64,000 nucleotides of DNA from Crambe crambe (lineage: Eukaryota; Porifera; Demospongiae; Poecilosclerida; Crambeidae): assembly GCA_963924555.1 (NCBI GenBank), contig OZ004591.1:6448001-6512000 (forward strand). The letters are read 5' to 3'. Every line of letters starts with the position of its first letter. The first letter of the stretch is position 1. The translations under genes were made by a program, and so were the position numbers. This document shows, piece by piece, positions 56,760-64,000 of this stretch. The notes under the pieces were generated by a model. That model did no database searches. It was not told where the DNA came from and worked only from the letters and a program-made list of their open reading frames with translations.

Positions 56760-59700
56760 ATGGCTAGTACTCCAAACTTCCAAGTCCAGACTCTGCAAGT
56801 CGGAGGTCTTCGGCATGATATTGCTCCCCCTGCCTCTTCCTCCCCTTCCTCGACCCCTCGTCAGCGAAAAAACCGCTGGCCTGGCATCAAACGAGTCCTC
56901 AAGAGTTCCTCTGCGGGTATGGAACTGGAAGATATTACAGGCACCAAAAAGGGTCCATCTCCCTCGTCTTCACCGAAGGTACCCCCACGGAAAAGATCCC
57001 GGTGGCCGGCTATCAAGAATGTACTTCGGAACAGCTCAGGAAATTCTAAGGACATATCTGTGGCCATTTCTGAAGCTCCAGATTACTGCGATATGCATGT
57101 TCCCGTCCATAGCAGCTTTTCCGATGAGCAATCTCTCGGTTCGTTCCTGGAGGAAGTCAAACACAAAGACGAGGAACTTAGGGAGTATTTGACCTCACAT
57201 GACGAGCCACAAGTGACCGTATCCTTTGGCCAATCAGAGGACCTATCGGAAGAGAGAGATGAGTTTGAGACGTCCTTCCTCTCCAAACCAAAACAGACGC
57301 CAGATGAACTCCATCAATATCAGGAGTTTGTGAATTCGTTTCTCAATCTCTTTCTCCAGTCAAAGTTCTCTCGTTTCACCCGTGGAATAAGCCCTGAGTA
57401 TGATCCCGATGATCTGATTGTGAGTCTGGTCAACAGCAAGAGTTGTCCTAACATAGACCTCTTTCGTCGAATTGCTGTCGATCCAAAGTTGATTGGTTCA
57501 GTCCTTCCCGATGGAGAAAATTCAGGATATGCTGAAAATGGTGTCGCTGTAAACCAGTTAGCAAAGTTTTTTGATGTGGCTGTTTTGCAGTTTTTGAGTA
57601 CTGTTAATGAAAATACAGACACCCATTCCATTCTATGGGCCCTGGATTACATGAAAAACCTGCTTGTCTCGCTTATCAGCTCGATGAACACGTTGAACTC
57701 GTTTGGCTGGTATGGGGCTCCCCATATTCGTATTCGGAAGGGTACCAACATGGGTGGAAGTGGTCGATCTAGTATCCTCCAACCTCCTATTATTCTCAAC
57801 CCCCCTCCAGTTGTGGTCGTTGGAACTCCACCCACATCCCCTCGAAGCACTCCAGAACGAATCGTATCCCCTCCCAGTCCTGTATGTATGGGCAACGAGA
57901 TGCGAGACCCTGTCACGGGACAGAGGAGTCCAGTCCTCTCTCCCCTTTCTGCTCGGAGTCCTCTCTCAGTCCACCAATCCATGCCCTCCAATTCATCCAA
58001 GACTCATTCTGATATTGGAATGGAACCTGGTAGTGATAGTCCAGAAACGAGAATTGGATCCGAATCTTGTGTTATTACAAACAGAGCAGCCGAGGGAAGT
58101 GGACGAAATACTCAAAAACTAGAACTTCAGGGGATTTTGAAATCACCATCTCTGGACTCAGCACTGAAGTCTGCCCCTCGTTCTCCTGCAAGGTTGACCG
58201 TAGGAGGAGGGGGAGGGGCAAGACTTCATGGCATACTAAAGGCTCCATCATTAGAGTCATCTCTCTCTCCGAAATCTGCATCCCCTTCACCAAGCCCCTC
58301 CCCCCACAGTCCGAGATCTTCTTCTTCCTCTCAGAGTCCTTATCCGAGCCCTTCACACACGCCTCCCTATTCACCATCATCTGTTCATTTCTCTGTAAGC
58401 CCCTCCTACACCCCACCCCACTCTCCAAGGTCGGCCTCTCGGTCTCCAAGCCCCTTGCATATATCGTCCCACTCAACAAGATCTCTCTCTCACTCCCCTG
58501 ATCCTCTTCGACAAGAATCAGCAAAGAATCAGGAGACAACACATCTCTCTCCATCTACCTCCCCGAGATTTTCTCCAGACTCCTCCATTGCTGACAAGAT
58601 GGCTGAGGAAGAAGGTGATGACGACGACGATGATGAGCAAGCTTTAATAACCTCATCCTCTCATTTGCCAAACTCCACCCACAGTCCCACAACCGAATCG
58701 CCCACAAAGGAACCGATGGCAAGTGGACGGAAACGCAAGGTGACCCCTGCTAATCATTCCTGGATCGCCCCCAGCGGGTTGAACCACACCACTCAATTGA
58801 GTAATGTTGGGATGGAGAGAATTCAAGAAGAAAATGAGAAGCTACAATCTGATTCTAGTCACTCCCTGGCAAGACCAGCAGTGAAAGGGATGGAAAGAAT
58901 TCAAGAGGAAGAAGAAGATAAACACTCTCATTCTAGTCTCTCCCTGACAATAGAAAGTGCCAATGAAGAGAAGAAGAAAGAAAGGATGACTTTTCCTATG
59001 CACTCACACTCTCGTCCCCCCACCCTGATGCAACCAGACATGGATGATATCCAGGAACAAGCAGAAGACGAAGAAGAAGAGTTATTCCAAATGGAAGCAG
59101 TTAACCTTCCAGTCCCACCTTCCACCACCAGTCCACCATCAAAATCCCTATCCCCACCACCTTCGGAAGGAATTTCAGAAAGAGGCCTAAATGAGAACTC
59201 TGGGATGCCAACATGGGGGAGTAGCCAAAAGATCTCCCCGTTTTCTTCCCATTCCGGCTCCCCCATACACAGCGCACTCTTCGACGAGAGGCGGAACTTG
59301 AGAGCCTCGTCTCTGACCCCTCCCCCCATCCCAAAGGATATCCCAGATGTGGATGTTAACAGGGAGTTGGAAACGTTGGTGAACGGCGAAGGTCGGATAA
59401 GTTTGCTGGCTCTCCTCCGTGCCATTGCAAGATTCCCTTGGTGTAAGGAGATATGGACCAGGGAAGTCAGCGAGAAATGCTTCTCCCTTATCCAGGTTTG
59501 TATGGACATTGGCTTACCCCAACAGAAGGAAGACACTTTACCAAGGAAAGAGTCCATACAGGATCGTCGACGGAGGTTTTTTAGACAAGAGAATTCTGCT
59601 TTCAACAAAATCGGGGCTGAGAAACCTTGGAGGGTTCATGGCAGTTGTATCATCGAGTTTTCAGTCAATGCTCTAATACAATGTGGTGTTTGTAGCATCA

Positions 59701-62260
59701 CTGGCTGCTCCACGGATGCAAATATCTGCCAACTGAAGCAGTTTTACGTACCACCATCTCAAGGTTCTGCCATTCATAGCCGACTTATCCGCAGCATGCG
59801 TCGTATTCAAGTTCACTCTCCCGCCATCTTCAGAGACGCTCTGATAAAGTACGTCCATCCTTCGATGTCGTCCTGTCGTCGGCTCTTTCAGTTCCTGCAT
59901 GTAGTGTTGCAGTACTGCGCACACAGCTCACAGGAGGTATACTTCAACAACTTGTTAGCTAGCATTGTGGCTGCTGTTCTGAGTGGCGTGGTGGATCGTT
60001 TGGTGGCGCTGGACATCACCGAAGTATCCATTCAAGAAGTAAGTAATGCATGTATGTGCTATGTATGTGTGTGGCTGAGAATTGAACACCCAAGAGCACA
60101 GCACAAAAAGACTATAATCTGATTCTTGGTACTTTTTCAAGCCTGCATAATGTTTATGGGAAAGGGGACATTTTTAGTGATTTTGTTTTGCAAACAAAGA
60201 ATCTCTTGGTAATCATATCAGGGTAGCCATGGCACTACGTCCCACCAATCAGAATAATTATACTTCTTGATGACCTCATGAAATTGACCTTATCATATTC
60301 CTCACATTCCAGTAAACTACTGTTCATTCCAGTAAACTCTTGTATATATTTCCAGTGTATTGAGTACAGATTCTTTCCACCCCCATACTTTAGACCCAAT
60401 TATATTAATGCGTCACAGACCACAGTATATCCCAGTAAACTACTGTTCATTCCAGTAAACTATAGTGATAGTACAGTATATTCCAGTGTATTGAGTGCAG
60501 ATTCTTTCCACCCCCATACTTAGACTCAATTATGAAAAGAATGATGCATCACAGACCACAGTATATAGTAAACTACTGTTCATTCCAGTAAACTCTTGTA
60601 TATATTTCAGTAAACTATAGTGATAGTACAGTATTGAGTGCAGATTCTTTCCACCCCCATACTTAGACCCAATTATGAAAAGAATGTAGAATATTAATGT
60701 GTCACAGACCACAGTATATCCCAGTAAACTACTGTTCATTCCAGTAAACTCTTTAAAACTATAGTGATAGTACAGTATATTCCAGTGTATTGGGTGCAGA
60801 TTCTTTCCACCCCCATACTTAGACTCAATTATGAAAAGAATGATGCATCACAGACCACACAGCAAGTTACTAGCTAGCTTATGTACAACACCTGTTGCTT
60901 TTGATGGCATGTACCAGTATACATCATTCATGTCATACACCAAGGATCCCTGTCTTCCTGTTTGCTAATGCACTTTTTGTTATGTGAGTGGCTTGAACGA
61001 TTATCAAAGGTAAAGTGATCTCTTCAAAGGGGATTGGGGAATACCAGCCTAATATGTGTACATGTGTAGGCTCTACGGCAACAGAAGTAAAGTATGGTAA
61101 CAGTAATGTACTGTATAACTTATAGCGGTAGCAATGTTTACGTAAACAACCTACTGTTGTTGTTTATTGTTTACTTTTATGCAGACTATCATCAAAGAGG
61201 CATGTAGTTTCATCAGTTATTCCAATCAGCTCTTTTGCCATGACACTGTAGCCAAGACTAAGGTCTTCCAGCACTTTCATATGTACATCCACCGCATAGC
61301 CCTCTCTGTCATTCTCCCTCCAAGAATCAAACCGAGGGAAACGGACAGTCCCCTTAGCCCCATCCAGCAAATGATCCAAGAAGCAAGCCTGAAGACGAGC
61401 AGGCATGTGGACACCACTACTGGGTCCACATCGAAAGATTCTACTCCTACTGTTGCTGCTTCCTCTTCTAAGACTTTGAAGACCGCTGCTACATCATCAC
61501 CGAAAATAATACCTCATCTTCCAAAACAGAGTCTGATCAAACAGAAGAGTATGGGTCTGACGGGTACGGTCACTTCCTCTCCCCTCGTTATCCGCAAACG
61601 AAGCAGCTCCTTGCACTTGTCCACGTCAGCTCCTCAACCAGAAACTGCTCTCTCCAAAGGGGGTGGGGCTAAGTCAGGGAAATCCCCCTTGTTGAAACAA
61701 CAGACAATACCAGAGTTTGGGAAGAATCAGGGTCCCTTCTCAAAGAGACGTAGTGCTCCAGACATCGAAAGGGCAAGTGAGGTACAGCAAGAGGAGAAGG
61801 CCAACAACGAGGGTCGAGAAAAGGAATGGAGGGGGTTGAAAGTGGGCGTGTTACGGAATAGAATCCAGCGTCTGATCGTGCTCATGAATTTGTCGGAGCC
61901 TGGGACGATACCTGATGCAGAAATGTTGGCTTCGCTCATTGACCTGGTGAGTTGGAGGGGAATTGTCCCAATGAGTTACTATGCTGATACACACACGATA
62001 GTGCACTGTGTACTTTGTGCCAGCAACTTTGAACTGTCAAAGTTGCTGGGAACAAAAGACTTAATACTGACCTGTATGCATGCTTCTCTGACATTTGATC
62101 GATATTGTAAGACTGTTGTTTTGCGCTCTGTCTTGTACTGCGTGTGCTCTGACATGCATGAATTTTTTGGGGAGTTTGTGGTAATTAGAGTGACCTATAA
62201 TAACTTTTAATATGTGCTGGTGCAATGCATAGCACTATCCTTATGTACACTCTTGCATTC

Positions 62261-62341
<81 letters not shown>

Positions 62342-64000
62342 GTGTGATGGCAAGACGGTTGTAGCTCGTTCCATGGTTCTAATGGAGTGTGCAATGTTTG
62401 TCCGCAGCCTGTGCTCCGAGAGCCTGAGCCCTCCTTGTACCATCTGGGTCCAGCACAACATTGACAGTCCCCGCATGCACAACGTCACTGCAAACATCCG
62501 AAAGTGGGCGGAGGCTATCGGGGAGAAGTTGAGACTAGTGGAGCTTAGGGACAAAGAGATGTACGCTAGGCTTCAAACCACCACAACAGAATCAAGCAGA
62601 GATGATCCTCTAATTCTTCCTGAAGAGCCTGTTATTCCAGATGAACATGGCCTCGGTGAGAACAAAGATGAAGCAAGTCCGAAGATAGGTCTCTCTGTTT
62701 CATATGCCCTGAAAATGGCCGCTTGTAATCTCCTCTTGGAGATCACCAGATTCTTGCGTGACATTCCGTCTCACTTCGCACCCGTTGCACTCTCGCAAGT
62801 GGGCACGCCCCTGTTATCTCGTGCGGGCACCCTAGACCGGTCCCACGATCGAAAGATATCAAACGCAAGCGTAGTCTCTTCCGAGATAGAGTACATACCT
62901 CGAATTCAAGAGTTCAAAATACCGCATTTTGGAAGCAGTTTATCAGTGGAAGAGCCAGAACCACAAGAGTTTATGAAAATGTCCTCCATCGATGAGGGAT
63001 TTTCGACCAGTCCTCGAAAGAAAAGAGCATCCGTGTATCTTCATGTGAATGCAGGGAGCAAAACTTCTGGTGGAAGTCTCTCTAGGAAGGTATCCACAAG
63101 AAGGGTGGTGCGATTGACCGATTCCACCAATGAAACGAGGGGTTCCCCTCGGAGTGGGTATACTCTGTCCTCTCCTTCAATTAGACATCGTCGGAGATCC
63201 GTGTCCTCGTCCACCATGCAGAGACCTCGTAAAAATTCTGTTCATACCAACTCATTTCTCGTATCCAGTCAAACCAGTCACATCACCGGCACGTACCAAC
63301 CGATAGAGATTCGGAGGAAATCTATTGCCGTACTTGATCCTCAGCATGATTTGGACCTCCCTCCGCCGACCACACCCTCCACCCCCAACCCATCCTCCCA
63401 GTTTTCCTTGGGCGGTAAGCCTGGTGCGGGTGGGGCCTCGTCTCTGGGGAACTCCCTAAACATCGGGTTCACGAAACTGAAGCGATCTGCCCAGCGAGCT
63501 TTTCGTAGACATGGAACGAAAGCGAGAAATATATCTGAAACAGCTTCCCCAAACTCCAGCCCCAGTCCAATGCAAAGGAAAAAGATGCGCACACCCTCAG
63601 AGTCCTACTCGCAGAAATCTGTTTTCTACCCTCAAATGGCAGAAGAGACGTGGCGTAACTACCCCTGGCTGGACATGGTGGAGCACTTGATTCTGATTGA
63701 CGCGTCCAATAAGAACCTTCGCTTGAGGAACAGGCGATCGTGTCAGGAACTCATCACAGCTCTCAAGAAAGTCTACTCCAGCACACTCCCGGAAGAAGAG
63801 GACTCCACCAACCACCAGAAGAAGGGAAGGAAGGGTCCCGCTGTACGGGGAGTTCCCGGGAAACCTAGCAGCACTATGAAGCACTCGAGCTCGTTAGGGA
63901 GTATTTTCATCCATCGCTTGACACTTAACAATAACTGCTTGGAACCCGTTTCGGATGGACATGGGTCAAACGTCATCCCTTACAGCAGAGGACAAAGCTT
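56760..64000 (+). CDS. UNC80: UNC80, scaffold subunit of the NALCN sodium-leak channel complex (5' part, open at the window edge)
   Basis: Three coding exons, 56760-60038, 61185-61946 and 62343 onward, join in phase 0. They are still open at 64000, giving about 1900 residues so far. Landmarks shared with human UNC80 are: KFFDVAVLQFLSTV with ILWALDYMKNLL; a RALIRS-like run LIRSMRRIQVHSPAIFRDAL followed by FQFLHVVLQYC; NNLLASIVAAVLSG; VVARSMVLMECAMFVRS; IRKWAEAIGEKL; SYALKMAACNLLLEITRFLR (human PFALKMAACQLLLEITTFLR); and DRSHDRKISNASV (human DRHRYERKISFAGV). A long Ser/Pro-rich insert lies at residues 340-760. The N-terminus carries a duplicated RWPxIKxVL motif (RKNRWPGIKRVLKSSS, RKRSRWPAIKNVLRNSS). 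An in-frame stop at 56730 makes 56760 the first ATG of this exon, but upstream exons are possible. UNC80 links NALCN to UNC79 and Src-family signalling. Confidence 0.9.
60290..60862 (+). repeat. Four-copy repeat of about 130-155 bp in UNC80 intron 1
   Basis: The segment ACAGATTCTTTCCACCCCCA (or TGCAGATTC...) starts at about 60366, 60498, 60641 and 60797. Each copy is preceded by CCAGTAAACTACTGTTCATT blocks and followed by ATGCATCACAGACCACAGTA-type sequence. Spacing varies because internal sub-blocks are gained or lost. Confidence 0.9.
62262..62340 (+). repeat. (CT)n microsatellite flush against an UNC80 3' splice site
   Basis: About 38 CT units end directly in CCAG at 62342, which opens the exon encoding CDGKTVVARSMVLMEC. 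The repeat is the entire polypyrimidine tract of this intron. Confidence 0.95.

Noticed and set aside
57647-58554. Long antisense and alternative frames across UNC80 exon 1
   Set aside because: They are shadows of a Ser/Pro-rich coding exon whose main frame is homologous to UNC80.

Overview
The window is eukaryotic and animal. Genes carry many short introns (38 to about 100 nt, a few over 1 kb), splice sites are GT-AG, and several products belong to animal-specific or animal-typical families: NALF/FAM155, UNC80, MED12 with a conserved N-terminus, a GCK-III Ste20 kinase, Na,K-ATPase beta and a Rac GTPase. The large single-exon beta-helix plus multi-pass membrane gene (2885-6532), with broken relatives beside it, resembles a family I associate with demosponges. 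Compact spacing and abundant foldback repeats also fit a sponge. I call the source a probable sponge (demosponge), with moderate confidence.

Layout. 1-2334: shattered partial copies of the neighbouring gene. 2885-6532: intact beta-helix/multi-pass membrane protein. 6969-8952 (-): RNASEH2B. 9019-10032 (+): a NALF/FAM155-type NALCN-channel subunit, head-to-head with RNASEH2B. 10102-15051 (-): PH-domain, glutamine-rich protein. 15318-16515 (+): Na,K-ATPase beta. 16558-18316 (-): COX18. 18579-24996 (-): MST3/4-type kinase. 28460-29153 (+): Rac, with a noncoding first exon near 25.5 kb. 29650-30687 (-): unknown lysine-rich protein. 30881-34056 (+): UXS1. 34607-53773 (-): MED12 in about 24 exons. 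Two plus-strand genes are nested in MED12 introns: a Sushi/Ig secreted protein (41329-44398) and an unnamed 703-residue protein (49229-52293). 56760-64000 (+): 5' part of UNC80, running off the window.

Main result. Two accessory subunits of the NALCN sodium-leak channel complex, NALF (the Mid1-like ectodomain subunit) and UNC80 (the cytoplasmic scaffold), lie about 47 kb apart in one probable sponge window. Na,K-ATPase beta lies between them. Other notable signals: long CT/CA or C-rich tracts placed just upstream of at least seven 3' splice sites; a triplicated kinase P-loop exon segment; two antisense nested genes in MED12; a MED12 exon 1-2 junction at the same codon as in human; and several families of short foldback (MITE-like) elements.

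Exon coordinates were read by eye from splice consensus plus reading frame. For RNASEH2B, NALF, the PH gene, ATP1B, COX18, the kinase, the Sushi/Ig gene and the 49-52 kb gene, summed exon lengths are divisible by three with all phases matching. Protein family calls come from remembered family sequences, not database searches.
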